A stretch of 8,522 nt of DNA from Spirochaetota bacterium (GTDB taxonomy: Bacteria > Spirochaetota > Spirochaetia > DSM-27196 > PWMO01): positions 1-8,522 of the forward strand of contig JAAAOH010000035.1 of NCBI GenBank assembly GCA_009908925.1, in the 5' to 3' direction. Below are positions 1 through 5,841 of the stretch, piece by piece (the first letter of the stretch is position 1; each line of letters begins with the position of its first letter). The notes under the pieces are model-generated. The model saw only the letters and a program-made list of their open reading frames with translations. It did not search any database and was not told the origin of the DNA. A program made the position numbers and the translations under genes.

Positions 1-62
1 ATCTCCGCGGTGCTGCGGACGCTTGTGTCATCGTGGTCGAGAATGAGACATCGGTAGCGCAT
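1..62 (-). CDS. HAD-superfamily hydrolase, N-terminal fragment
   Basis: Only the first 20 codons lie in the window; the gene continues past position 1. They read MRYRCLILDHDDTSVRSTAE. This contains a perfect HAD motif I, DxDxT (Asp9, Asp11, Thr13), preceded by a hydrophobic beta strand, which is the standard start of a HAD phosphatase or phosphoglycolate-phosphatase-like protein. In the family Asp9 is the nucleophile and Asp11 the acid/base. The ATG at 62 is chosen because an in-frame TGA lies 12 codons upstream with no ATG, GTG or TTG between. No strong ribosome binding site is visible. The gene lies 72 bp downstream of the metallo-hydrolase gene on the same strand and may be the last member of that operon. 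The substrate cannot be told from this fragment. Confidence 0.72.
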   Translation of the reverse strand, partial: MRYRCLILDHDDTSVRSTAE

Positions 63-98
63 GGCAGACGGGATACCACGAATGGGTGCACTTCGTCA

Positions 99-117
99 GC
101 CGCCGGGCGCCGTCGGC
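99..117 (-). other. Small GC-rich stem-loop between two operon genes
   Basis: A near-perfect inverted repeat lies in the 72-bp gap between the metallo-hydrolase stop and the HAD start: 8 positions on each side with one mismatch around a 3-base loop. No T-tract follows it on the minus strand, so it is not a convincing intrinsic terminator. It could be a processing or attenuation hairpin, or chance in GC-rich DNA. Confidence 0.25.
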
Positions 118-134
118 AACGCGGGCCGCCTGGC

Positions 135-887
135 TCAGAAGCTGTAGCTGCCGCCCTCCACACCTTCCTCGGTGTGCTCGAAACGCTCGGTGGCGACCAG
201 AATGCCGGCCGGACCGAGGCGCTCAGCAGGTGGCAGGTGAACCAGCAGGAGCCTCCCAACGCCCGCCCGCGACGCAACCTCGGCAGCCTGCCCGGCATCC
301 GAGTGTCCGGCAAATCGGCCGGTGGCCTCATGCACGAGGATATCGCTTCCGGTGGCCAGGCGAACGACCGCGTCGCTCGGCTCAGTGTCGGCGGAGTAGG
401 TCACCACACCGCCCCCCGCCCGGTCCTCGATCCTGAGAGCGGTCACAGGCACTCCGTGGGTCCCGGGTGCAGCGGTGATCACGAAGGACTCATCGGACCA
501 GACGGCGGCCCCCGCCTCGGATAGCACCTCACACCACCGGATCTCGGGCATTCCGGCCCAGCCTGAAGTATCGAAGGCTTCGAAGCTGCGGCGCGCCTGG
601 TCGATGGCGGAGGGTATGCCGCAGACCTGGAGGGGCTGCTCACGTCCGAAGAGCCACAGCTTCTCCATGAACAGCGGAAAACCGGAGACATGATCGGGAT
701 GGGAGTGGGTGATGAGTAACGCCGAGAGCCGCTCGAGATGCGCCCCAACCGAAAAGACGCGCTGCGCGAGATCACCCCCGCAGTCGATGAGGACGAGCGA
801 GTGCTCGCTTTCCACGGCAAGCATCGTCGTCGTACGGTGGGGATCGCTCAGCGCGGCGCCGGTCCCGAGCAGGTGCAGGTATGCCAT
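135..887 (-). CDS. Metallo-beta-lactamase-fold hydrolase, RNase Z-like
   Basis: A 250-residue soluble protein of the metallo-beta-lactamase fold. The signature HxHxDH is present as HSHPDH at residues 61-66 after a hydrophobic strand. Further metal ligands follow in RNase Z-like context: GTHG (His144), SADT (Asp167), HEATG (His186), GHSDAGQAAEVA (His195) and LVHLPP (His217). The HEAT and GHS-x-x-QAA motifs are typical of the ElaC/RNase Z branch and its relatives, so a two-zinc phosphodiesterase is likely. It is shorter than ordinary RNase Z (about 300 residues) and has no obvious exosite arm, so tRNA 3'-processing is not assured. The start is the ATG at 887, giving MAYLHLLGTG, the usual first strand of the fold; a longer reading frame to 953 would run into the upstream gene. 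It starts 4 bp after the HD-protein stop, so the two genes are probably translationally coupled. Confidence 0.85.
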   Translation of the reverse strand: MAYLHLLGTGAALSDPHRTTTMLAVESEHSLVLIDCGGDLAQRVFSVGAHLERLSALLITHSHPDHVSGFPLFMEKLWLFGREQPLQVCGIPSAIDQARRSFEAFDTSGWAGMPEIRWCEVLSEAGAAVWSDESFVITAAPGTHGVPVTALRIEDRAGGGVVTYSADTEPSDAVVRLATGSDILVHEATGRFAGHSDAGQAAEVASRAGVGRLLLVHLPPAERLGPAGILVATERFEHTEEGVEGGSYSF

Positions 888-891
888 GTGG

Positions 892-1533
892 TCAGCGCTC
901 CTCGCGCAACGCTCGGTACCGGTATTCGATATCGGCGAAGAGGCGGAGCCCAACTGCCGTCGCGACGCGGGGCCGGGCGGTGGCGAAGAACTCGTCGAGG
1001 GCCTCCCAGACCACAGCGGCCTTGCCCGCGCCGGCCTGCGGTCGGGTTGCGCCGCCGGGGTCGCCGGCCGCGCGCTCCGACGTCGCGGCGACTCCGCGTC
1101 GGCCGGCGCGCTCGTAGTAGAGGGCCTGCAGGCACATATCGATGAGATTCATATCACGGACGAACCGGGCCACCGGCGTTTCGCCGGCTTCATACTCCCG
1201 CCACAGCTCCACAGCGCCGTCGAAAGGCCCCCCGGCCAGCCTGGCAATCGCCTCGTGCTCGCGCCGGGCCTTCTCCGCGCGGGACACCGGCTGATCGCCC
1301 TCGTCCACGCGTCGCGGTATATCGCCGACTTCGGCCTCCGCGATGTCGTGCACGAGGGCCATGCGGATCGCCGGATCCGCGTCAACCCCGGCCTCCCCGG
1401 CGTTGAGGAGACACAAAAGGGCAGTGCCCCAGCTGTGATCCGCCACCGACTCGGGCTCGAGGACCGATCTGATCACCCAGCCCGCCCGGATTTCGTCCTT
1501 GAGTCGATAGACGGACAGCAGCTGCTCTATCAT
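892..1533 (-). CDS. HD-domain protein, HDDC2/YfbR (5'-deoxynucleotidase) family
   Basis: A 213-residue soluble protein matching the HDDC2/YfbR family along most of its length. It has the N-terminal GWV-x-R...PESVADHSWG segment (His33), the central LVHDIAEAEVGDIPR motif (His62, Asp63, with Glu66 and Asp71 at the family's substrate-activation positions) and the LWREYE helix. Characterised members are metal-dependent phosphohydrolases that remove the 5'-phosphate from deoxynucleoside monophosphates. The last metal ligand of the HD site is normally an Asp in a segment like FVKxLDxxEM; here the segment reads FVRDMNLIDM, with Asn129 at that place. A low-complexity Ala/Gly/Arg insert follows at about residues 147-170. 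The gene sits 9 bp after the DksA-like gene and 4 bp before the metallo-hydrolase gene. Family assignment is firm; catalytic competence is uncertain. Confidence 0.85.
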   Translation of the reverse strand: MIEQLLSVYRLKDEIRAGWVIRSVLEPESVADHSWGTALLCLLNAGEAGVDADPAIRMALVHDIAEAEVGDIPRRVDEGDQPVSRAEKARREHEAIARLAGGPFDGAVELWREYEAGETPVARFVRDMNLIDMCLQALYYERAGRRGVAATSERAAGDPGGATRPQAGAGKAAVVWEALDEFFATARPRVATAVGLRLFADIEYRYRALREER

Positions 1534-1542
1534 CTCGCGCCA

Positions 1543-1920
1543 TTATGGGCGCGCCGCGGTCCAGCGTCTACCGCCCTCTTCCCGTGCATGCTTACACTCG
1601 AAGCACAGCAGAGCGTCAGGCATCGCCTCGAGGCGCTTCTCCGAGATCGGGCGGCCGCATTCCTGGCATATACCGTAGCCGCGTGTGTGCATGCGCCTCA
1701 ACGCGGCGCTGACACGCGAGAGGCGGTTCCGGTCCTGCTGGCCGAGCATCTCCAGGGTTTCCCGGTCGACGTGCTCCTCCGCAAGGTCGATCTCATCCTT
1801 GCCGGCGGTGGATTCCATCATGGTCTGCATCGAGTCGTACTCCACGCTCAGCCGGTCCACTATCTCCTGCTCTATTCGTCGCAGATTTCTGCTCATTCGC
1901 TCACGAAAACGCTTGGTCAT
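1543..1920 (-). CDS. DksA/TraR-family C4 zinc-finger protein
   Basis: A 125-residue protein with an N-terminal charged helical region (about residues 1-80) predicted to form a coiled coil, then a C4 zinc finger: Cys85-x2-Cys88-x17-Cys106-x2-Cys109 in the context GYGICQECG...LCFEC. Between them, residues 42-47 read DEIDLA, matching the DxxDxA motif at the coiled-coil tip of DksA that acts in the RNA polymerase secondary channel. That supports a transcription-factor role, possibly with ppGpp, though many short DksA-like proteins are uncharacterised. The ATG at 1920 is chosen because AGGAGG lies 6 bases upstream; an in-frame GTG at 1938 would place that site inside the gene. It is the first gene of the minus-strand operon, 109 bp downstream of the AI-2E-family gene. 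Confidence 0.87.
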   Translation of the reverse strand: MTKRFRERMSRNLRRIEQEIVDRLSVEYDSMQTMMESTAGKDEIDLAEEHVDRETLEMLGQQDRNRLSRVSAALRRMHTRGYGICQECGRPISEKRLEAMPDALLCFECKHAREEGGRRWTAARP

Positions 1921-1926
1921 GGCTCT

Positions 1927-1932
1927 CCTCCT
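1927..1932 (-). promoter_or_regulatory. Strong Shine-Dalgarno site (AGGAGG) for the DksA-like gene
   Basis: On the minus strand the sequence reads GGAAAGGAGGAGAGCC followed by ATG. AGGAGG is 6 bases from the ATG at 1920. It fixes that start and rules out the in-frame GTG 18 bases upstream. It is one of the two strongest ribosome binding sites in the window. Confidence 0.8.
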
Positions 1933-1951
1933 TTCCACTCAAGCTGAGGAA

Positions 1952-1957
1952 AGTATA
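1952..1957 (-). promoter_or_regulatory. Possible -10 element (TATACT) for the DksA-HD-MBL operon
   Basis: Read on the minus strand, TATACT (5 of 6 to the sigma70 consensus) lies about 31 bases upstream of the DksA-like ATG, inside the only sizeable gap (1921-2029) before this gene group. No good -35 hexamer is visible at 16-18 bases, so this is a weak candidate. No intrinsic terminator for the upstream AI-2E-family gene is visible in the same gap, so read-through from that gene is also possible. Confidence 0.35.
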
Positions 1958-2029
1958 GGCGGAGGCGCTTCACAGCAGCATACACCTGTCGGGTTATTCT
2001 CGAGCTCGGAACCGGCTAAAACGAGTCGA

Positions 2030-3157
2030 TTATTGGGTATCATTCGAGGTGTATTCGAGCTCACCCCGGAACATTTCGGCGTAGATGCTCCAGAGCTGCA
2101 CGAAGACGGCCATCACGATCGGCCCGATGATGAGCCCGAACACACCGAAAACAACCAGGCCGCCGAGCACTCCGAAGAGCACGAGAATCTCGTGAATACG
2201 GATATCATCGCCGATGAGCCGGGGGCGGAGCAGGTAATCGACCATTCCGACGAGCCCACCGCCGAGAAGCACCATGAGGATCCCGCGAACGACGTCCCCC
2301 TGGACAAAGAGGCCGACCGAAACCGGCAACCAGACGAGCACCGCGCCGAAGTTGGGGATCGCCGCGAGAAAAACGAGCAGCACTCCCCACACCAGCGCAC
2401 CCGGCACCCCGAGAGCGGCCATCACGATCCCGCCGATAGCGCCCTGGAAGAGGCCGATGACGAACGTCCCCTTGATGGTTGCACGGGTGACTGAGACGAA
2501 CTTCGCAAGGATATCGCGCTTGTCGGCACTCCGCATGGGAACCTTGTCGAATACCGTCTCGAGCATGCGATCGCCGTCTTTGAGGAAGAAGTAGAGGCAG
2601 TAGAGATAGATGAAGAGGAGCAGGAAGAAGTTTCCGACGCCGCTCACAAAATCCCCCACCCCGCTTGCCAGCCGCGAGGTGAATCCGGACAGCGATTGGG
2701 GAAGCTCCCCGCTTTCCATGAACGTCTCCACCTCGAGGCGGCGAATCACCGGCAGCCACGAGAGACGCTCCACCGAGTCGGCGACCCACGCCACGATCTC
2801 TTCACTGTTCCGGTTCAGGCGATCGAGCTGAAAAATCAGATTGTCGACCGCAAAATAGCCGAAGGCGCCCAGCGGTATCACGAATACCAGCAGGATAACG
2901 CCGAGGGTGGCTGTGGCGGCCAGTCGCGGCGTGCGCAGCCGGCGCTCCATCCACCGATAGAGCGGCGCGAAGAGCGCGCTCGTTATGGCAGCAAGGAGGG
3001 TGGGCATGACGAAGCGCCGCACGAGAAAGGCGAACACCACGGTGATGCCGAGAAGGATGAGCACGAAGGACACACGGCTGAAGACGAGAGAGCGCGTCCC
3101 GCCGCCTCGGGGGGCATTTTCGTATCCCATCCGCTCAAGAATAGTCATCTGATTCAC
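2030..3157 (-). CDS. AI-2E/PerM-family membrane transport protein
   Basis: A 375-residue integral membrane protein with the layout of the AI-2E exporter (PerM/YdiK/TqsA) family: two to three N-terminal hydrophobic segments (about residues 28-50, 52-66 and 80-103), a long soluble stretch (about 104-168), then a C-terminal bundle (about 170-193, 230-284, 290-308 and 322-355). Family signatures include FFLKDGDRM (190-198), TIKGTFVIGLFQGAIGG, LGVPGALVWGVL, IPNFGAVLVWLP and the DYLLRPRLIG motif (307-316), followed by a hydrophobic Gly-rich segment ending in GPIVMA. Members export small molecules such as AI-2 or indole, or act as Na+/H+ antiporters; the substrate here is unknown. The GTG at 3157 has GGGTGG 9 bases upstream. 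ATGs at 3148 and 3130 are alternatives with poorer sites. It diverges from rtcB and is probably transcribed alone. Confidence 0.88.
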   Translation of the reverse strand: MNQMTILERMGYENAPRGGGTRSLVFSRVSFVLILLGITVVFAFLVRRFVMPTLLAAITSALFAPLYRWMERRLRTPRLAATATLGVILLVFVIPLGAFGYFAVDNLIFQLDRLNRNSEEIVAWVADSVERLSWLPVIRRLEVETFMESGELPQSLSGFTSRLASGVGDFVSGVGNFFLLLFIYLYCLYFFLKDGDRMLETVFDKVPMRSADKRDILAKFVSVTRATIKGTFVIGLFQGAIGGIVMAALGVPGALVWGVLLVFLAAIPNFGAVLVWLPVSVGLFVQGDVVRGILMVLLGGGLVGMVDYLLRPRLIGDDIRIHEILVLFGVLGGLVVFGVFGLIIGPIVMAVFVQLWSIYAEMFRGELEYTSNDTQ

Positions 3158-3291
3158 AAAAATAAACCACCCGGGCAGCAGGTGGTATCGCCATTGGTAC
3201 CGCCACCGGCGCCTGTTCCGTTTCCAGGCTCAGAAGCAGTCGGCCGAAACCCCGCTGGCTACGCAGGCAGGGTGAGGCCTTCCATCCATTG

Positions 3292-3315
3292 GGTGCGGGG
3301 TTGCCGCCCCGCGCC
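3292..3315. repeat. Hairpin-forming GC inverted repeat upstream of rtcB
   Basis: GGTGCGGGG (3292-3300) pairs with CCCCGCGCC (3307-3315) to give a 9-bp stem with one G-T wobble and a 6-base loop. It lies about 30-55 bases before the rtcB start, next to a 13-bp direct repeat. There is no T-tract, so it is not a classic terminator. It could be part of a dispersed palindromic element or a structured 5' leader of the rtcB transcript. Confidence 0.5.
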
Positions 3316-3342
3316 CTCTTTCGGGGGCAGCGCCCTCTTTCG
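3311..3342. repeat. Two copies of a 13-bp direct repeat just before rtcB
   Basis: GCGCCCTCTTTCG occurs exactly at 3311-3323 and again at 3330-3342, a 19-bp period. The second copy ends 3 bases before the rtcB ATG, so it occupies the place of the ribosome binding site, which is otherwise poor here. This and the preceding hairpin may be one composite element. Confidence 0.65.
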
Positions 3343-3345
3343 AGT

Positions 3346-4410
3346 ATGAGACCACAGGACATCGTACGCGTCTCCGAACATCTCTGGGAAATACCGCAAA
3401 GCTACCGTGACGACATGCAGGTGCCGGTACGCCTCTACGCCTCCGGACCGCTCTTTGCCGCGATGGAGGAGGGCGTGTTCGAGCAGGCGGTCAACGTCGC
3501 CTCGCTTCCCGGTATCGTCGGCCACTCCTTCTGCATGCCGGACGGGCACTGGGGCTACGGGTTCCCGATCGGCGGCGTCGCCGCCTTCGACACCGACGGC
3601 ATCTTCGACCGGCGAGCCGCGAGGAGGCTCGGCATTCGAGGGCCCGGGCAGGTCGTATTGATGCTGCACACCGGTAGCCGGGGCTTCGGGCATCAGGTGG
3701 CATCGGACTATCTGCAGACCTTCAACAGGGTCATGGGCTCGAAGTACGGGCTGAAGATACCCGACAAACAGCTCGCCTGCGCGCCCTTCCACTCGGAGGA
3801 ACGGCAGGCGTACTTCGCCGCCATGCAGTGCGCGGTCAATATGGCCTTCGTGAACCGCCAGATAATTCTCCACCGCGTGCGTGAGGTATTCTCCGACGTC
3901 CCCGGGAAGAGCGCCGCAGAGCTGGGCCTCGAGCAGATCTACGATGTCACCCATAACACCGCAAAGATTGAGCGCCACGTCGCAGGGGGTGAGGAGCGTG
4001 AGGTCCTGATACATCGAAAAGGCGCAACCAGGGCGTTCGGCCCGGGCATGGACGGTATCCCTCCCGAGTATGCGGATCTCGGTCAGCCCGTCATCATCGG
4101 TGGAAGCATGGAAACGGGCTCCTACCTCCTGCTCGGCTCGTCGACCGGGGCCCCCGCCTTTTACACCACCGCCCATGGCAGCGGCCGTACCATGGGCCGC
4201 CGGCAGGCCAGCAAACGCTTCCGCGGGTCCGAAATCGAGGCGCAGATGCGCTGGCACGGCACCTATGTTCGGGCGAAGTCGAAATCCGGACTTGCCGAAG
4301 AGGCGGGCGCCGCGTACAAGGATATCGACGCGGTGGTGGAATCCGCAGAAGCGGCCGGGCTCAGCCGCCGCGTGGTCCGGCTGCGGCCCGTGGGAAGCCT
4401 CAAGGGGTAA
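3346..4410 (+). CDS. rtcB: RtcB-family RNA ligase with a large internal in-frame deletion
   Basis: A 354-residue RtcB homologue. RtcB joins RNA 2',3'-cyclic phosphate or 3'-phosphate ends to 5'-OH ends using GTP and Mn2+. Recognisable parts in order are WEIP (14-17), MPDGHWGYGFPIGGVAAFD (64-82), LHTGSRGFGHQVASDYL (107-123; His108), VTHNTAKIE (201-209; His203), HRKGATRAF (223-231), the guanylylated-His motif TAHGSGR (His277) and the C-terminal LKG (Lys353). Archaeal RtcB is 481 residues. Here AAFDTDG (79-85) is followed directly by IFDRRAARRLG (86-96), so about 127 residues are missing, including the segment with GGIGYDINCGVRL (Asp and Cys ligands) and GSGNHFLEV (Asn and His). The frame stays open across the junction near 3598-3606. 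Ligase activity is therefore doubtful. The ATG at 3346 matches the family N-terminus; a frame extends upstream to 3289 without resemblance. Archease follows after 3 bp. Confidence 0.87.
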   Translation: MRPQDIVRVSEHLWEIPQSYRDDMQVPVRLYASGPLFAAMEEGVFEQAVNVASLPGIVGHSFCMPDGHWGYGFPIGGVAAFDTDGIFDRRAARRLGIRGPGQVVLMLHTGSRGFGHQVASDYLQTFNRVMGSKYGLKIPDKQLACAPFHSEERQAYFAAMQCAVNMAFVNRQIILHRVREVFSDVPGKSAAELGLEQIYDVTHNTAKIERHVAGGEEREVLIHRKGATRAFGPGMDGIPPEYADLGQPVIIGGSMETGSYLLLGSSTGAPAFYTTAHGSGRTMGRRQASKRFRGSEIEAQMRWHGTYVRAKSKSGLAEEAGAAYKDIDAVVESAEAAGLSRRVVRLRPVGSLKG

Positions 4411-4413
4411 GCC

Positions 4414-4845
4414 ATGCCGTACCGCCAGACAGACGACGGCCCTTCCTCCGACGCTACCATAGAGGCCTGGGGTACCGACCTCGCCGAGCTCCTGACCTCG
4501 GCCTGGCGCGCCGCCCTCGAGGTAATGATCGACGACGCCGACAAGCTCCCCGCCACCACCGAGATAGAGGTAAACATATCCGCCGCCGACCCGGAGGCGC
4601 TGCTATTCGACCTGCTCGATGAGCTCATCTTCAACAAGGATGCCCGCGGTCTTCTACTCCTGCTCGATCGTCCTCACATCCGGGAGGAGAAGCACGGGTA
4701 ACACCTCCGCGCAGTCGCCCACGGCGAGCAGATCGATCGGTTGCATGTGGAGTTCGGTACCGATGTGAAGGCCGTCACCTTCCATCAGTTCAGCGTGCAG
4801 CGGTCGGCTGAGGGCTGGTTTGCTCGCGTTGTGCTCGATACGTGA
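4414..4845 (+). pseudogene. Archease (RtcB cofactor) interrupted by an in-frame TAA
   Basis: Archease activates RtcB by promoting its guanylylation and multiple turnover. The first 95 codons (4414-4698) show the family pattern: MPYRQTDDG, SDATIEAWG (with the conserved Asp13), then DPEALLFDLLDELIFNKDARGLLLL. TAA at 4699-4701 ends this part. The same frame continues without another stop as HLRAVAHGEQIDRLHVE, then GTDVKAVTFHQFSVQ and a GWFARVVLDT ending before TGA at 4843-4845, which is the typical archease C-terminus. Read through the stop, the product is 143 residues plus stop, the normal length (about 140). The TAA sits where homologues have Tyr (KYRLRA against G-stop-HLRA), so a single C-to-A or T-to-A change would explain it. 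It is probably a nonsense pseudogene; sequencing error or stop read-through are alternatives. The last 56 bp overlap the convergent kinase gene. Confidence 0.8.
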
Positions 4846-5710
4846 GCTCTCCCGGCGAGAGCCGAAGTGATCCGAGCTGCACGGAGGCCGCGCGCTCCCC
4901 GTCGAAGGCCGGAGCAAGAAGCTCGATAGACTCGATTACTCCCGCGACTATCTCTGCATCGAGTACGACACCGAGAGCCTGCACGAACTGGCGGGTGTCC
5001 AGCACGGCACAGAGCCTGTGCCGCACCGACGGCCGTGAGAGCGCATCCGGCACCATGCCGTGAACAGCGAGATCGGACATCGGCAGGCGGGTCGTTCGGG
5101 CGTCGATGAAGTGGTGCGCGAAGCGCTCGGCACGGTGGGCCGTACGGACTGCGCGCGATTTGGTCCCGCACTGTGGGTGCCTTTCGATGTGCAGCACCTC
5201 GATGTCACCCGCAGATTCGAATGGTTTCAGGGTTGTCCGCAGGGATTCGTCGGCATCGATTGCGACGAGCAGATCCGGCCGGAGGAGGTTGATCAGGTTG
5301 TACTGGAACTCACCACCAAGGCGCCCGGAAACGAAGCCGGAGGAATCGCAGACCAACAGGGCTCCGGCGGGAACCTCGCCGGCCAGCCGCGCGACACCGG
5401 AAAGTGTCTGAAGAAGATGGCGCGCCGGCGAGGTGGACCCGACGAAGGACAGAAGCGGAGGGTCGAAGTCCCCATCCGTGTCGCCGGAGTCGCGAGCTTC
5501 GGCCAGGCCGACGGTGGCCGGCGGCCCGAGGATGGACTGACCCAGATCGCAGTCGAGATACCATGCCGGGCGTGCCGGCGTGTGCTCGAGGAGCCACCGC
5601 GAGAGAGCCGTCTTGCCGCTGTCCGTCTCCCCGACAACGTAAACGGAGCCGCAGCGCGGATCCCGGCCCCGTTCGGCGAGGGCATGCCAGGCGAAAGGTA
5701 GCTCGCTCAT
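4790..5710 (-). CDS. Clp1/Nol9-type P-loop polynucleotide 5'-kinase
   Basis: A 306-residue homologue of the Clp1/Grc3/Nol9 kinases, which phosphorylate 5'-OH ends of RNA or DNA with a nucleoside triphosphate. Visible motifs are Walker A GETDSGKT (27-34) after a hydrophobic strand, the family DxDxGQ as DCDLGQSILGPPATVGL (53-69), FVGSTSPARHLL (89-100), Walker B-like ALLVCDSSGFVSG (117-129; Asp122), LLRPDLLVAI (142-151), and a lid-like basic stretch with Arg186, Arg189, Arg193 and Arg196. The last ~20 residues are Gln/Thr/Pro-rich and look unconserved. The ATG at 5710 places MSELPFAWHALAERG before the P-loop; the ATG at 5746 is possible but adds residues without resemblance. Neither has a strong ribosome site. 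It faces the rtcB-archease pair, overlapping the archease tail by 56 bp, and diverges from the GGDEF operon. Biological substrate unknown. Confidence 0.82.
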   Translation of the reverse strand: MSELPFAWHALAERGRDPRCGSVYVVGETDSGKTALSRWLLEHTPARPAWYLDCDLGQSILGPPATVGLAEARDSGDTDGDFDPPLLSFVGSTSPARHLLQTLSGVARLAGEVPAGALLVCDSSGFVSGRLGGEFQYNLINLLRPDLLVAIDADESLRTTLKPFESAGDIEVLHIERHPQCGTKSRAVRTAHRAERFAHHFIDARTTRLPMSDLAVHGMVPDALSRPSVRHRLCAVLDTRQFVQALGVVLDAEIVAGVIESIELLAPAFDGERAASVQLGSLRLSPGELTYRAQREQTSPQPTAAR

Positions 5711-5796
5711 ACTTGAAATGTAGTGTGCTCCAGGGTGTGCGTACATCGCAGGTTCGGGCTATCCGGCATCACCCGGAGGGGTTACGCGTAGAACGG

Positions 5797-5825
5797 TTGT
5801 CACGGGCGCCGCGCATCACGATAAT
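5797..5825 (+). promoter_or_regulatory. Near-consensus sigma70-type promoter for the GGDEF operon
   Basis: TTGTCA (5797-5802) and GATAAT (5820-5825) are separated by exactly 17 bases. Each hexamer matches 5 of 6 consensus positions. Transcription would begin near 5832-5833. The ATG at 5824 then lies inside the -10 box and cannot be the start codon, favouring ATG 5842 with a leader of about 10 bases, or a leaderless GTG at 5833. Confidence 0.6.
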
Positions 5826-5841
5826 GTGGGTCGTGAAGGCC

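Noticed and set aside
33..524. Plus-strand frame across the left edge
   Set aside because: It covers the minus-strand HAD start, the gap and part of the metallo-hydrolase gene, and has no family resemblance.
709..1947. 412-codon plus-strand open frame
   Set aside because: It lies antisense to three genes with clear family motifs (metallo-hydrolase, HD protein, DksA-like). Its translation is Arg/Ala/His-rich with no recognisable domain; long shadow frames are expected in GC-rich DNA.
1685..2494. Plus-strand frame rich in Glu, His and Asp
   Set aside because: Antisense of the AI-2E-family membrane gene; the odd acidic/His composition is the mirror of hydrophobic codons.
3181..3204. GGTGGTA/TACCGCC inverted repeat as an operator
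   Set aside because: Seven pairs with a wobble and a 10-base loop, no link to a promoter; likely chance.
3595..3610. Intein or intron scar in rtcB
   Set aside because: RtcB genes can host inteins, but here host sequence is missing rather than added, and no splice-motif residues are visible at the junction.
3259..4257. 332-codon minus-strand open frame opposite rtcB
   Set aside because: The plus strand encodes unmistakable RtcB motifs over the same span. The minus translation has no domain pattern.
4699..4701. TAA as a programmed recoding site or reassigned codon
   Set aside because: Other genes in the window end normally in TAA (for example rtcB and the DksA-like gene), and no flanking recoding structure is evident. 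Nonsense mutation or sequencing error is simpler.
4846..4862. GCTCTC-CCGGC-GAGAGC hairpin as terminator of archease or kinase
   Set aside because: The stem is only 6 bp, no T-tract follows on either strand, and it lies within the kinase coding region.
5060..5701. 213-codon plus-strand frame
   Set aside because: Antisense to the Clp1-type kinase, whose Walker A and DxDxGQ motifs are clear; no motif in the plus frame.
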